Shown: positions 12,430-24,600, counted from the stretch's first letter. The stretch is 64,000 bases of DNA from Hemerocallis citrina (GCA_017893485.1 CM030362.1:182550175-182614174), one strand, 5' to 3'. Notes: a model not told the origin generated them from the letters alone. Program-made: numbers and translations.

Positions 12430-12645
12430 ACATCAGTATCAGTCGACTATAGACAAGCGTCAGTCGACTGTCCAGAGCGAAAAAATCCAAAACTTCAATT
12501 AAAATAATTCTAAGTAGCGCCAGTCGACTGTAAAAAGTCAGCGGTCGACTATCCAGAATGAAATTTCAAGAAAACTAAAAAGCACCGCAGCCAGGTCACG
12601 ACGGTCGACTGTAAAATACCACCGGTCGACTGTCGACCTGCAGAA
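12430..12645. repeat. Cluster of GTCGAC palindromes in long LTR
   Basis: About eight GTCGAC sites in some 215 bp, most as CAGTCGACTG or CGGTCGACTG, irregularly spaced. Confidence 0.65.
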
Positions 12646-14386
12646 TGCAGATTTTTGGCTGTGCACATTTCAACCGATACGGAGTTTTGCTTTATGAAAA
12701 AGATTTCTACAAAAAGCTTATTTGTTATATGATCAAGTACAACTTATAGGATATATAATAGTCAATAAAACCAAATCAAAACTTCTTGAATTTATAAAAA
12801 TACCAATTTGTTGTTTCTTTCAATGAAAACATGAATTGTGCATATAATCAAAATAGAGTTTCTTAAGAATCAATTATTCACCGAAATAGCTTCGTATTCA
12901 GGTTCAAACCATATCAATACCAAAATAGGTCGAGATATAGTCAAATTCTTCGAAAACACATAAAAACTCAATTTCCTTCAAAACTCACAACATAAGGTAT
13001 TCATGAAAAATATTGTGCATGTTTATGCACCAAAGAACTTCACAATCCATCAATTAAAATAAAACATATTCAGAATTAAATTTCAGGGTTTACGAAATCC
13101 AAATGCAAACAAACCTTTCACCAAAATCTCAAAATCCCTAATTTGGTTATACTACATCAAACCCCAAATCAATTTCCACAATTTAATTCTCAAGACTTAA
13201 TCTCTTGATTCATTAGCCCTTTTCAGGGTTCCTCAAACTCAATCACCATGATTAACTCATGAACATAAATAAATTTAACATTACTATATCAATTGCATTC
13301 AACCATTACTCATGGGTAATAAAAATTTCATCTTTATTCAATCTATGCATGAAAATCACCATACTCAATCAAGTCAACATCTATCCCTAATAAATAACCT
13401 ACCCATGATCTATAATAGGTCGTTCAACAATTTCAAATCATCCACATAAAATTCTACTCATAAATAATTAAGGTTTTCAAAAAAATCTAATTTTTGACCA
13501 TCAATCCAACATCTATATTAATACACAAATCCTAGCATTATTTCTAGGAGATGAAACACCACATACATCATTCAAAGAACAAAACAAAATAAATATATCA
13601 CTCACCTTGTTGAAGAGATCGAACGAAGATGAATAGAAAAATAAGAAAAGATTCTCATTCGCAAGAAATCCAAGATCTCCTCCTTTGAAATCCAAAATAA
13701 TAAGAAATAAGAAATCTCCTGTGTTGTACATTAAAAGACGGTTGCACAAAACCCTATATAGTCTGGGATTTAAGATTCTAGAGATTTAGAAAATATTTGC
13801 AAAATACTCCTTTAAAAATATCCCTTCACATAATTAGATCTTTTATTGAAAATTAGTCAAAAACTAATTAATCAAGTTTAAAAATCAAAAAGATCTCCTT
13901 CAGCATCAGCCGGCTCTGTAGGAAAATCCAAAAAAATAGTTTTGCACTTTCACCCCTTAAAATAGCAAATTTTGCGAAAAGATCCTCTTTTATCAAAACT
14001 TGTAAAATAAATCGAATATGTTGAAACAAAAGGTAAAATCGTTATAATTGAATTGACTAGGCATTATATCCAGTCTAAAAATCAGAAAATCTGGAGTTTT
14101 CACCCCATTAGTAATTTTGCACAAAAGTCCTTCTTTTTGAAATATTTGCAAATAAGTCCAACAATTATCAAAAAAATCTAGAAAAGTCACGAATAATCTC
14201 AAATAATAAATAATGAGTTTTCCCAAAATAATTTTTGGCTTTAAGCTTTCAAAGAAAAACAACATTCTCATGTATTTTGCACGTGTAAAAGATAAATTTC
14301 TAAATGAATATTTATTAAATCACCAAAAATCATTTTAATTCATTTTCTAATCTCAAAAATAGTATTTAAAAATACGGGGTACTACA

Positions 14387-14391
14387 CCTAA
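14387..14391. repeat. Target-site duplication CCTAA (right)
   Basis: Partner of 10415-10419. Confidence 0.85.
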
Positions 14392-14409
14392 TCCCTATGT
14401 TCCTACGGC

Positions 14410-14417
14410 TATAAATA
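14410..14417 (+). promoter_or_regulatory. TATA box of Athila LTR
   Basis: TATAAATA inside the LTR, at the expected U3/R position. Confidence 0.65.
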
Positions 14418-15558
14418 CAAAAGCAAAAGAAGAGAAGAGGGGCACGCCTAACAAGGAAGAGAGCGACGGCTAATTCCAAACCAAATAAAAAAAAACGCTG
14501 TTGACATGAAGAGACAGAGGAAAAAGAAAGCGCTGGTCTGTGCTTCTTGCAGTGCGGAAACAGAAAGAAGGAGGAGAGAGGAGCAGTCATGTGGGCGGCA
14601 CGGAAAAACGGAGACAAAGGAGAAACAGAGGAGTTGGCATCAGCATTGACGTGGGCACGTGTGAGTGATGCTGTGCTTTTGGCTCGAAACTCGAGGAACA
14701 AAGTAGAGAAGGACAGAGGGTGACGCTGTGCTTGTTGGCTCGGTTTTTGAGGCATCGATTTGTAATTTTTCTTTTACAAAAACAGTTCTTTCTGTATCTT
14801 CTCTTTTCTTCATCTAATTTTATTATGAAATCCAAGACTGTATTTGTTAGTTGCAATTTTATTATGAACTAAATTTAATTTTCTAGGGCTTTGATGTAGC
14901 CTAGTTTTGAGAACATAATTTTAAATTCCATATTATTTTTTTATTTTTCCATGGTTGTGTGTTTAATTTTTGTTCTTAATGCTTACAATCGTTTGACCAA
15001 CTTTTGTATGATCTATTAAATCATGGAGAGACTAAACTGATAATTTGTGATTTTCAAATTAATAAAATTAAACATCGTTATAAGAGCGAACCGCTGTTAA
15101 TGTGACCATTAAGAAATTCATAGATCTTATTGAATTTTCAATTAGTAATTTGTGCATGAACTATGACAAATAATTAGTTGAGATTTTTTTTGATATTGCT
15201 TGAGAGAGAATATTGAATAATTTAGAAATTTTGGTCTACAACTTGGAAAAATAATATTTTTATTCACATGGAGTTATAAATTGTGTAGGATTAACTAGGT
15301 GAAATAAAAAATCCTAGAATTAGTTTTGCTATTAACAAACAAAAAAATTTCACATTCCGTTCCTTTTAATTAATTTAGTTAGTTCTTTAGATTAATTTAA
15401 TTTATTTGCTTTCTTTATTGAATTTTGATTTTCCAAATAGTAGTTAATCTAGTAATTTCGGTACTCGATAAAATAATTAGTCCTTGTGGGTTCGACACTC
15501 TTTTCACTTATCCATACTACTTGTTGCGATTTTGTACATTTGCAAATAAATCACACCA

Positions 15559-15660
15559 GTGACCAGGAGTTCCACGCTGAGGGGCGACAAGGCATGAGGC
15601 ACGACCCTATTTGCGAGGAAATTCGAGTTCCACGAGTTGGGTGAGTGACGTTGGACCGGT
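15559..15660. repeat. Left remnant of the 67-bp array next to the Athila insertion
   Basis: GTGACCAGGAGTTCCACGC and GAGGGGCGA match the 67-bp unit of 17884-18225. The junction with Athila falls at GTGAC of the unit. Confidence 0.65.
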
Positions 15661-15760
15661 TCTCACATGACTGTGCTATTATCGAGGAGCCGTTACATGA
15701 TTTTGCAATTATCAAGGAGACGTCACGTGGTTAGGGTTATCGAGAAGTAGCGCTCTGTTT

Positions 15761-15766
15761 TATAAG
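15761..15766 (+). promoter_or_regulatory. TATA-like box before the antisense ORF
   Basis: TATAAG, followed by a pyrimidine-rich leader, 112 bases before the ATG at 15878. Confidence 0.4.
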
Positions 15767-15877
15767 TTCCCCTCCCTCTCTCACTTTTTAGGATTAGTTT
15801 CTCTTTCTTTAGCCAAAGTTTCTCTTTCTAGAATGACTTTCTCTTTTAGACCAGTAACCAGGTAAATTGTTTTTACC

Positions 15878-17578
15878 ATGGCTAGGGACCAATCCAGCAG
15901 CTCAGCCTCATAATCTAGCCAGGGCGAGTCTTCTTTGAGTTCTTCATCTCAGTCATCTCCGAGAGATCATTGTGATCGGGGGTAGGGGGGGGGAGTAGAG
16001 GAGAGCTCGAGCCCTGTTCATGTTACTTTTGAAGAAGAAGAATAGGAATTCAAAGGAACTCTCTCTGATCAAGAGGGTGAAGCAGGAGGGTGTTCGAACC
16101 CCGTTCATGTGCCCTTAGATGAGGGTACATAGGAGGAGGAAGAAAAGGGAGCTGAGGAGGTTCAGTTGAACCGAGGGGATGAGGAATCTTCCTTCGAAAG
16201 TATTGTGGCCATTCCCCCATTTCAGGTGCCTCGGCCACAGAGGGAACCGAAAGGCTTTGTCCTTCCTCCCGATATAGAGTATGAGCCTATGAAATAAGAG
16301 CATGTAGGTTGCGTGGCTTGCCCATTTATGATCGACTCCATTTAGATGCACTCAGATGACTTGAGCGATACGAATATCTTTGGGGTGCGACCGAGGTTGC
16401 ATGGTCGACCGAAGGTAGAGCCTAACATGACAGCGAATACCCTGACCGTGACTAACCTTCCCAACATATGTAGGACTTTTTACATCCCTCGGGATTTTGA
16501 CTTGCTAATCCCGAACTTGGGGATCCGTCTGACTAATAACCTCGTGGAGTGGTTCTACATGTTCCCTTTAGACATGTTCGTCTTGGGGCTCCGCCTCCCC
16601 ATGCAACCGTTTATTAAGGAGGTCTTGAAGTGGGCTGGGGTGAGCTCTATGCAGTACGGGCCTAACTCCTAAAAGCAACTAACCAACTTGATCATGCTCA
16701 GTAAAAGGGAGTGCCCTTGAAGCTCAAATATTTCCAGATGTGCTTGACCCTCAGCACTGGTCGGTTGTACCAAGGGCAGTGTTTCCTCACTCCTGGCCAA
16801 AAGTATTGGGTGGTGCATAATCACCCGACTCAATTAAGGATTGGAAGTAAAAGTAATTCATCATTTATAGATCCCAGCCTTGGGATATCCCTAGTCGGTG
16901 GGTGAACAACATCCCGAAGGTCATGGCCCCGAAGGTGGACTTTACCTCTGAGGAGATGGAAGAGTTCATGAAGTTTTTTAAGGGGGGCAACATAGATTGG
17001 ACGAGAGTGACTAAGATGAAGCTTCCGGAGAGTGGCTTGAGCCTATATGTGCCCTGTATGTTCTTAGTTTCTTTTTGTACCAAAATCTTTCATCTTGTTC
17101 TAATGTTAGTGTTTTCCTTTACAGCCATGAAGGTGGACGAAACTGTCGCAGCTCGGTGGGCCGAACTGGCAGAGAAGAAGGCCATTGAGGAATCAAAGGG
17201 GAAGAAAAGGGTGTCTGCCTCGACTCCCGATAGATCTCCGATGGGATGATACTATAGGGCAAAGAGGTTGAAGGCCGTAGTTATCATTGATTAGGAGGGT
17301 CTCCAAGGCCCCGCCCAAAAAGGAAGCACTGAGGGGTACCGAGTTGGTCATGTCTCTGCTCTCCCAATTAATCTGGTGCTGAGGACCAACCTCGGTGAGA
17401 AGACGGAGGAAACTTTTAGGCCTATTGGGCCGTGAAGACGGTCGATTCCATAATGGCGGGTTGGGCGGCCCTCGAGGTGGTGAACCATATTGCATCACCG
17501 AGGGACATGAAGACCCTCGCTCGTGAGACCTATGGGTCGAGCTACCTAAAATTCTCCCAAACCTCCGTTATGGTCTGA
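15878..17578 (+). pseudogene. Extra antisense ORF of Tat-A (putative gypsy-type transposon / plant mobile domain protein), broken
   Basis: Runs opposite to its host element. From the ATG at 15878 (MARDQSSSS) the frame shows a Ser-rich and acidic N-terminal part with stops, then a folded-looking core (16346-16672) with FYIPRDFDLLIPNLGIR and LGLRLPMQPFIKEVLKW. This core resembles the family annotated as putative gypsy-type transposon in many plant genomes (Transposase_28-like); I know of no proven biochemical function. A further block (16902-17055) reads FTSEEMEEFMKFFKGG. A GT-AG intron of 69 bases (17056-17124, T-rich before the AG) precedes a charged Lys/Glu exon starting AMKVDETVAARW. TATA-like (15761) and AATAAA (17786) signals flank it. 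Several stops (for example 16670-16672, near 16720, 17247-17249) show decay. It could also be an unrelated captured gene. Confidence 0.6.
17056..17124 (+). other. Likely intron of the antisense ORF
   Basis: GT at 17056, T-rich tract and TTTACAG ending at 17124. Splicing would join two charged segments. Confidence 0.5.
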
Positions 17579-17785
17579 GCCTAACCCTCTACGATCTGCG
17601 GCCTTCCATTTTTTTTTCTAGATTTGATTTTTTCTAAGTGTTTCACCCTCCTTATGCAGACCGTTCTTAATATGAAAGGCTGTTCTGCTTTGGGGCATCT
17701 ATGTTTAGTTTCTTGCTTATTCATTTTGTGTCTGATTTTCCAACTGCGGACTAGCTACTGCCCATCTTGTAATTACTTTTTGTTC

Positions 17786-17791
17786 AATAAA
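17786..17791 (+). terminator. Poly(A)-signal-like AATAAA after antisense ORF
   Basis: AATAAA about 208 bases after the last stop, in a T-rich 3' region. Between 17579 and 17883 nothing else was seen. Confidence 0.35.
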
Positions 17792-17883
17792 AGAATTATT
17801 TTTTACCTTTTATCCAAAGTGTTTGCCGAATGAATTGGCCGAGTCCCGAGTGGCGGTCGAACCATCATGTTGGAGTGACACGC

Positions 17884-18225
17884 GAGTGACCCAGATTGCC
17901 ACACCGAGGGGCGAGGCACAGGCTGACTAACTTAACGAAAAAAGTTTGTGGGTGATCCAAAGTACCACGACGAGGAGCGAGGTCCGGGAATAAATGATTT
18001 AGTGAGAAAAACTCGCGAGTGACCCGGAGTACCACGCCGAGGGGCAAAATCCGGGACTAAATGATTTAGCGGAAAAAACTCGCTAGTGACCCAGAGTACC
18101 ACGCCGAGGGGCAGGTCTGGGACTAAATGATGTATCGAGAAAAACACGTGAGTGACCCGGAGTACCACACCGAGGGGTGAGGTTTGGAACTAAATGATTG
18201 AGCGAGAAAAACTCGCGAGTGACCC
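17884..18225. repeat. 67-bp tandem array of Tat-A, left part
   Basis: GTGAC-start units occur at 17886, 17952, 18019, 18086, 18152 and 18219, spacing 66-67 bp. Core GACCCGGAGTACCACGCCGA followed by ACTAAATGAT and GAGAAAAACTCG. The array continues at 30082. Confidence 0.88.
18221..18225. repeat. Target-site duplication GACCC (left)
   Basis: Repeated at 30082-30086; the array phase is restored when the element is removed. Confidence 0.88.
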
Positions 18226-18416
18226 TGTAACCCCTGTTTTTGCAAATACGTATTTTCTGTATTTAAATTTTTTGTTAATTATCTTTTTTCCCTTTCAAAT
18301 TCTTTTGATAAAATGTAATTTTGGATCTCCTATTAAAGCCTATTTATAATCATACTTTTAATTGTGGCTATTTTTCCAATGAATTTTTATATTGTAATAC
18401 TAACCCTATTATTCGT

Positions 18417-18492
18417 GTTATTATTATTATTATTACTGTTTCTGCTATTATTATTATTATTGTTATTTTTACTACTATTAGTATTATTATTT
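18417..18492. repeat. (TTA)n microsatellite in 5' LTR
   Basis: Imperfect TTA/TAT repeats; equivalent at 26288-26365 in the 3' LTR. Confidence 0.7.
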
Positions 18493-19309
18493 TTATTGTA
18501 TACCTTTTGATTTTATATTAAAAATCCTACTTTTATTTATATATATTTTCCTACCTCTTATTCGTTTTAAAACCTTATTTCTTATTGGATCTAACCCGTT
18601 TACCCAATAAAACCTCAAACCCAATACCCATTTACCACCCTAACCCGTCACCCCCACCCTGTATATACCCTACCCGTTCGCATACCCGTTACCCACACCC
18701 ACACCTAACCCTAATAACTACTCACTTATATATACCCTGTGCTTCTTCCCTACTCCCTATTACCCTCTCAGCCATCAAACCCTTGCCGCCCTAACCCATC
18801 CCTCCTATCTCTCTCCCCGTCTACCCACACCCTCATCCCCTACCTATCTCTCCCGTCCAGCCGCCGTGCTCCCTGTGTTGCACCTGTCTCCCCTTTGATG
18901 CCTCAGCAGGCCACCCCCTGGTCCCCTGCTCCCTGAGCATTGCCGCCTGTGCACCGCAGCACCCCGTCGTCCCTGTCCTCCTACTCTCCCATCCTCAACC
19001 ACCCGCACCGCTGCGCTCTTTCTCCCCTTGCACTGCTTCGAGGACACCAGCAACTCCCTCCCAGTCGCGGCTACACCTCGACAGTCCAAACTCCAGTGCC
19101 CCTATGCTCCGTGCGTTGACCACAGCCCCACAACACCATACTGCAGCAATGCCAGTTCTCCACCCCAGTGCTCCTCCCGACTACAGCACCAGCAGACCCC
19201 CGTCGTCGCCCCGTTAAGCCAGCCCTCGCACCAGTTAGTGCCCGACATCGGTGTCCCCAGGCCAGAGCTTGCTGTTTTCTGTTGGATTCTTGGTTATTTG
19301 AATGTGGGC

Positions 19310-19515
19310 CGTCGATCTCATCCTGATCATCATGATCATCATCTCCTCCATCATCAGATCTTGATCACTTTGATATGAGCCGTCCGATCTTGTTGATCTT
19401 GATCTTGATCATTGATCTTAGCTGTCCGATTGTGTTCGTGATCTCGATCATCTTTATCTTGTTCATGATCGGTTGTTCATCTTGTTTATGATCATCTCGT
19501 TCGTGATCATTGGTG
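19310..19515. repeat. GATC-dense segment of the LTR
   Basis: More than a dozen GATC tetramers in about 200 bp; conserved in the 3' LTR at about 27210-27400. Confidence 0.55.
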
Positions 19516-21069
19516 TTGATTTCGTGCCTAGGAATTCGTTCCCGTTATTCTTGCTCTTGCTTCGTTTCTGTCGTCGGCTATAAGGCAAGTAACTTGTATT
19601 CCTTTCTTTGTGTAATACAATTACTAAGTACCGCTTGTAGTGTAGTTGTGTTCTAAAGAAAATTCTTGTATGAAACCCCTGTTATATCTTGTCTCTATTG
19701 TGTTGACTCGCCCGTAGTTGCCTCATTACACACATGATATGAAATAACTTGGGGATGACCACTTCTTATTGTATACATGCATGTTGTTCATATGATGTCG
19801 TGTGCTCGGTTGTGGTAGTTGTAGTATACTTGTTGTAGACTTGTAAAATACCCTATACCATGTGGCTTGAACATCTAGTACACCATATTTCATGTTTGGT
19901 TATATTTTGGATGAGTTTCATATGAACTAGTGATTTTATGCATAAAAGATATTTTTTGTTTTGCCGGTTCCCCGATTTTGATCAGCATTTTAGATCCTAT
20001 TAAGGTCGGTATATGAAAGTTATTTGTGAATATGAATTATAGAGAATTCTGACTACTTTCCATATTTTCTGACAGATTTCAGTTTCGATTTATGAGCTAC
20101 AAGTTATGGCTATTTTACTACAGATGTGTTTAAAATTCCAGTCTAGTTTTATATGAGTTCTGTATGGTTAATTATTTTTCTACTAATGCTAAAGATAATA
20201 TTTTGATCCAATATTTTGCTGAGTACAACTAGACCTGATTGGGATTAACCCCGAATTTTTGTGGATTTAATTAATTACTTTTACAAACTATTCTATGCTT
20301 CCAAACTACTATAGTTGCAGAATTTTCATGCTGTTCAGTAAAGAACCATAATTTTAACCTGATTCTATTTGCTTTTTACAAAAACTTTGTGATTATGAAT
20401 TGTAGCCCATTGTATCTATTTTATCACCCTTTTGACGGAGCTGGATTTCAATTTATATTTGCAATCTACAGCTGTTTTGGTACTGCCGTGTTTATGATTT
20501 TAGATTTACAAAACTACTGTATCTTGCTGCTTTCTGATTTTACTTGACTATTCTATATATGTTGGAAAATTATGAAACTTTATTCTATTATACTAAACAT
20601 ACTAGGGAATACCGCAAATTTTTCTTGGATTTAATCAGTAAGTTTTTGTGCTATTTTCCTGTTCTTGAATACAAACTTTTGATTTCTGGATACAATTCTG
20701 TTTTGAGTCTTGTTTTTGTGAAATACTACTTGCTGGATTCGGCCAAGAGTCTATTTTCCATATTTTCTGACGGATCCAGATTTGTATGTTTGTGGCAACG
20801 GGAATCCCAGATTTGGTGCAGTACTGTCTTACTGTCCTGAAATAGAATTTTCGTTGTCCTATCCTTTTATGTGTTGTCTTTCACCTGTGCATGTTTATCT
20901 TTTAACCTGAACCTATTACTTGTTCATGCCATGTTATTCTTGCTCTGTTTCGTGTATGTATATGTCTGTTTGATAATAATAACAAATAACCAAGCCGGGG
21001 TTAAGGGAAAGATCTAGTAGCGGACAATATAGGAGCCTGTACTCGGAAGGGGACTTGTGTTTCCCGTAT

Positions 21070-21245
21070 GACAAGTTACCGATCAAGTTTACAGACCAAG
21101 TTACCGATCAAGTTTACCGACCAAGTTACCGATCAAGTTTACCGACCAAGTTAATTTCCTGTTACCGATCAAGTTTACCGACCAAGTTACCGATCAAGTT
21201 TACCGAACAAGTTAAGACCTGTTACCGATCAAGTTGATCAACCAA
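21070..21245. repeat. Minisatellite of 25-bp unit (GTTACCGATCAAGTTTACC)
   Basis: Alternating GTTACCGATCAA and GTTTACCGACCAA half-units, with TTAATTTCCT interruptions. Also at 29005-29240 and inverted at 21870-22072. Confidence 0.82.
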
Positions 21246-21688
21246 GTTTTGTAATCCTGTGAATACCCGAGTACATGACCTATAGAATTCCCTAAGAAAT
21301 CTAAACGTAACTTGTTTGAATGTAGCAACCATGTGGTAAATGGATGAGATGCTTGAATTGCTACCTAGATAATAATAAATACAAGACTTGACATAACATG
21401 ACACCTGTTACATGCTTACCTGTACATGATTACCTGACACTTGTTACATGTTTACCTGCTTGCATGATACATATTATCTGTCACATGTCACATGTCACAT
21501 GCACCCTGTTATCACATCATATTACTTGTTCCTGCTCCTGTTTTATGTTAACCATTCTGTCACCTGTATTCCATGCTATGTTTACTTTCGCTATTACTCT
21601 ATATTTGTTTATCTTTCCCTGTACTTGTGCCTGCACTACAAGTGGCCCGTAACTTGCATTGATGGGCGTTTTGTTTTCTTTTTCCTCA

Positions 21689-24600
21689 TGTAACAGGTAA
21701 TCATGTAACAGGTGTCATGTTATGTCAAGGCAAGTCTTGTATTTATTACTGTCTGGGTAGCACTTCATGCGTCCCATCCATTTACCACATGGTTTTTACA
21801 TTCAAACAAGTTACGTTTAGATTTCGTAGGGAATTCTCTAGGTCATGTACTCGGGTATTCACAGGATTACAAAACTTGGTCGGTAAAGTTGATCGGTAAC
21901 AGGATATTAACTTGGTCGGTAAACTTGATCGGTAACTTGGTCGGTAAACTTGATCGGTAACAGGAAATTAACTTGGTCAGTAACTTGATCGGTAACTTGG
22001 TCCGTAAACTTGATCGATAACAGGAAATTAACTTGTTTGGTAACTTGATCGGTAACTTGGTCGGTAAACTTGTCACACGGGAAACACGAGTCCCCTTCCG
22101 AGTACAGGCTCTTATATTGTCCATTACTAAATCTTTCCCTTAACCCCGGCTTGGTTATTTGTTATCTTTATCAAACAGGCATATACGTGCACAAAATAGG
22201 GTAAACATAATATGGTATAAACAAGTGACAGGTTCAGGTCAGAAGACAAATATGCACAGATAAAAGACAACACATAAAAGGATAGGACAACGAAATTTTA
22301 GTTCAGGCCAGCAAGACAGTACTGCACTAAATCTGGGATCTCCGTTACCACAAACATGCAAACCTGGATCCGTCAGAGAATATAGAAAATAGACTTTCGG
22401 CCAAATCCAGGAAACACATATAAGTCATATGGTATTTCACAGTTTCAAGGCTCAAAACAGAATTGTATCCAGAAAACGTGTTCAGCCAGAAATCAGAAGT
22501 TTGTATTCAAGAACAGAATAACGGTACAAAAACATACTGATTAAATCCAAGAAAAATCTAGGGTTTTCCCTAGTATGTTTAGTATCAGAAAATAAAGTTT
22601 TATAATTTTCCAACATAGATACAGTAGTCAAGAAAAATCAGAAAGCACCAGGATACAGTAGTTTTGTAAATCTGGAATCATAAACACTGCAGTACTAAGA
22701 CAGCAATATCTTATAAAATATAAATCGAAATCTAGATCCGTCAAAAGGGTGATAAAATCGATACCTTAGACTATAATTCATATTCACAAAGTTTTTTATA
22801 GAAAGCAAATAGAATCAGGTCAAAATGATGTATCTTTACTGAACAGTATGAAAATTTTGCATGTATAGTAATTGTTCACAAGCACAAAATGGTTTATAAA
22901 AGTTATCAATTAAATCCATAAAAATTAGGGGTTAATCCCAATTAAGTTTAGATGTACTCAGCAAAATACTCGATCAAAATATTATCTTTAACACCAGTAG
23001 AAAAATAAATTACCATACAGAATACGTATAAAACTGGATCTGGAATTTTAAACACATCTATAGTAAAATAGTCATAACTCGCAACTCATAAATCAAAACT
23101 GAGATCTGTCAAAAAATCTGGAAAATAGACAGAATTCTCTATAATTCATGTTCACAAATAATTTTCAAGAGGATGATTAAGATGATCACAGCGATCGACG
23201 GCCAGGACCAACATGATTAAGAACCACTTGATCAACAAAAACCCATGGCAATGGGGCTGCACTGGTTTGGCTTCGACGGTGGGTGGCAATGCTCAGGGCG
23301 AGGGTGACGGTAGACGGCGACGACGGGATAGGGCTGCCGGCATCGGGAGGACAGGTCGGGGGCTGTCGCGGCTGCGGGAGAGGAAGAAAGGAAGGGGGGG
23401 TCGCGGCGCAGGCATGGCGTGCTACTAGTTGATGGACCAAGCAGAAAGAAAAAAATGGATATCAACGGAATTTGAGGAGAACAAGATAGGGAAGAAACAA
23501 CAAGTACGATACTCAATATGAATCAACAAATGAAGATGAATGCAAGGCACGGAAAGCAACGAATGACACACGAGTTGAAATAAGATGGAATCAACGAGGC
23601 AATCAGAGATTAGAAATTACTTGCACCGGAATCTAGGAATATCGGTATGAAAGAATGAAACTATACCCAAGATGAAATCAACAAATCAGGACGACTAAAA
23701 GAGAAGGAAGAAAACAAGGAATCAAGGAATTGAATAAGATGGGATCAAAATGAACGGAACATGACTAGTATCCAAATCAATGTTGATTATAATTCATTCA
23801 TGTATGCATAGTTTGTAATTGTTGAGCCAATCCTTGATCGAGCCAAACTTGTCTACATATTATTCAAACTAATACATTAGCCAAACATGGGCTCTGATAC
23901 CACTAAAAACCTTGTCATGCACCGCTTCCCAAAAAAAATACGGAATATGGATACGTGACTAAGTCTAGTGAATGATTTTCATCATTCATAAGCTGTCAGG
24001 ATCTTTACAACATTTCACAAGAATAATCAGAGTAGGAAGCAAAAGAAGTCAACCACGTATGCACATATGAATCAATATACCAACAGGAATTTACTTGAAT
24101 CAAAATATAATAATCTCAAATAAACCAGATCTGAATAAGTCAAAAATCCTGGGTCATACTGTCCAATACAAAATAATCCATGTAACCAAGTACAATTACT
24201 CAAGAAAAGTAACAAGAAATAAATAGATATAGCAAAATCTTCAGCCAACTAGAATCTCAGATCACCTACTCCATCGGGTAGCTGATCACCAAAATCTGCA
24301 ATTTAACAAATTGTAGATAGAGGAAAAGAAAACAAAATGCCCGTCAATGCAAGTTACGGGCCGCTTATAATGCAGGCACAAGTACAAGAAAGGATAAACA
24401 AGACTAGTGTAACAGCGGAAGTAGACATAACATTGAATAGATATGGCAAAAAAATAGAACAACTAGCATGAATCATGAATAGAATCAAGTAATGTGGTGA
24501 GATAACAGGTGCATATGACATGTGACAGGTAACAGGTATCATGCAAGAAGGTAAACATGTAACATGTGTCAAGTAGCATGTACAGGTAATCATGTAACAG

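Larger units (their letters stand above)
10420..14386 (-). mobile_element. Non-autonomous Tekay-like LTR element with unequal LTRs
   Basis: On the minus strand the order is long LTR (14386 to 11131), 5-nt spacer, perfect 13-nt initiator-Met primer site, 248-bp internal region, purine tract, short LTR (10882 to 10420). The perfect 5-bp duplication CCTAA at both outer ends shows that the whole block acts as one inserted unit. The two LTRs (3256 and 463 bp) share only their terminal bases. There is no coding sequence. Confidence 0.78.
11131..14386 (-). mobile_element. Long (3256 bp) LTR at 5' end of the nested element
   Basis: Ends TGTAGCGCCCCG and CGGGGTACTACA on the + strand, a 12-bp near-perfect inverted repeat. 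Homologous to the solo LTR 5263-8648. A TATA-like TATATA lies at 13755-13760. The primer site adjoins its low-coordinate end. Confidence 0.8.
1..15558 (+). mobile_element. Athila-type Ty3/gypsy retrotransposon, 5' end outside window, inactivated
   Basis: Domain order gag, protease, reverse transcriptase, RNase H, integrase, long noncoding tail, purine tract and LTR is that of a Ty3/gypsy element. The protease core reads DLGASINLMP and the tail ends in a purine tract directly before an LTR starting TGATGTG, both as in the plant Athila group. The 5' LTR, primer site and start of gag lie left of the window. Two later insertions (5263-8648 and 10420-14386) interrupt it. After the LTR end (CACACCA, 15552-15558) the sequence changes abruptly to the 67-bp repeat of Tat-A, so Athila inserted into Tat-A; the expected target duplication would be GTGAC (15559-15563), but its partner is outside the window. 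No intact env-like ORF is seen. Numerous stops make the element non-functional. Confidence 0.88.
9891..15558 (+). mobile_element. Athila 3' LTR, split by a nested element
   Basis: Starts TGATGTG and ends CACACCA, near-inverted ends. Without the insertion at 10420-14386 and one copy of CCTAA it is about 1.7 kb, a usual Athila LTR size. A TATA box lies downstream of the insertion. The end region reads CCTTGTGGGTTCGACACTC, followed by AT-rich sequence to the terminus. Confidence 0.8.

Noticed and set aside
14366..14856. 129- and 89-codon minus-strand ORFs
   Set aside because: Lie in the Athila LTR just after its TATA box, antisense; no recognisable protein.
18690..18720. CCCTAA-like words suggesting telomeric repeats
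   Set aside because: Only scattered, imperfect ACCCTAA/ACCCGTT words in a C-rich LTR segment, repeated at 26520-26600 in the other LTR; no tandem run.
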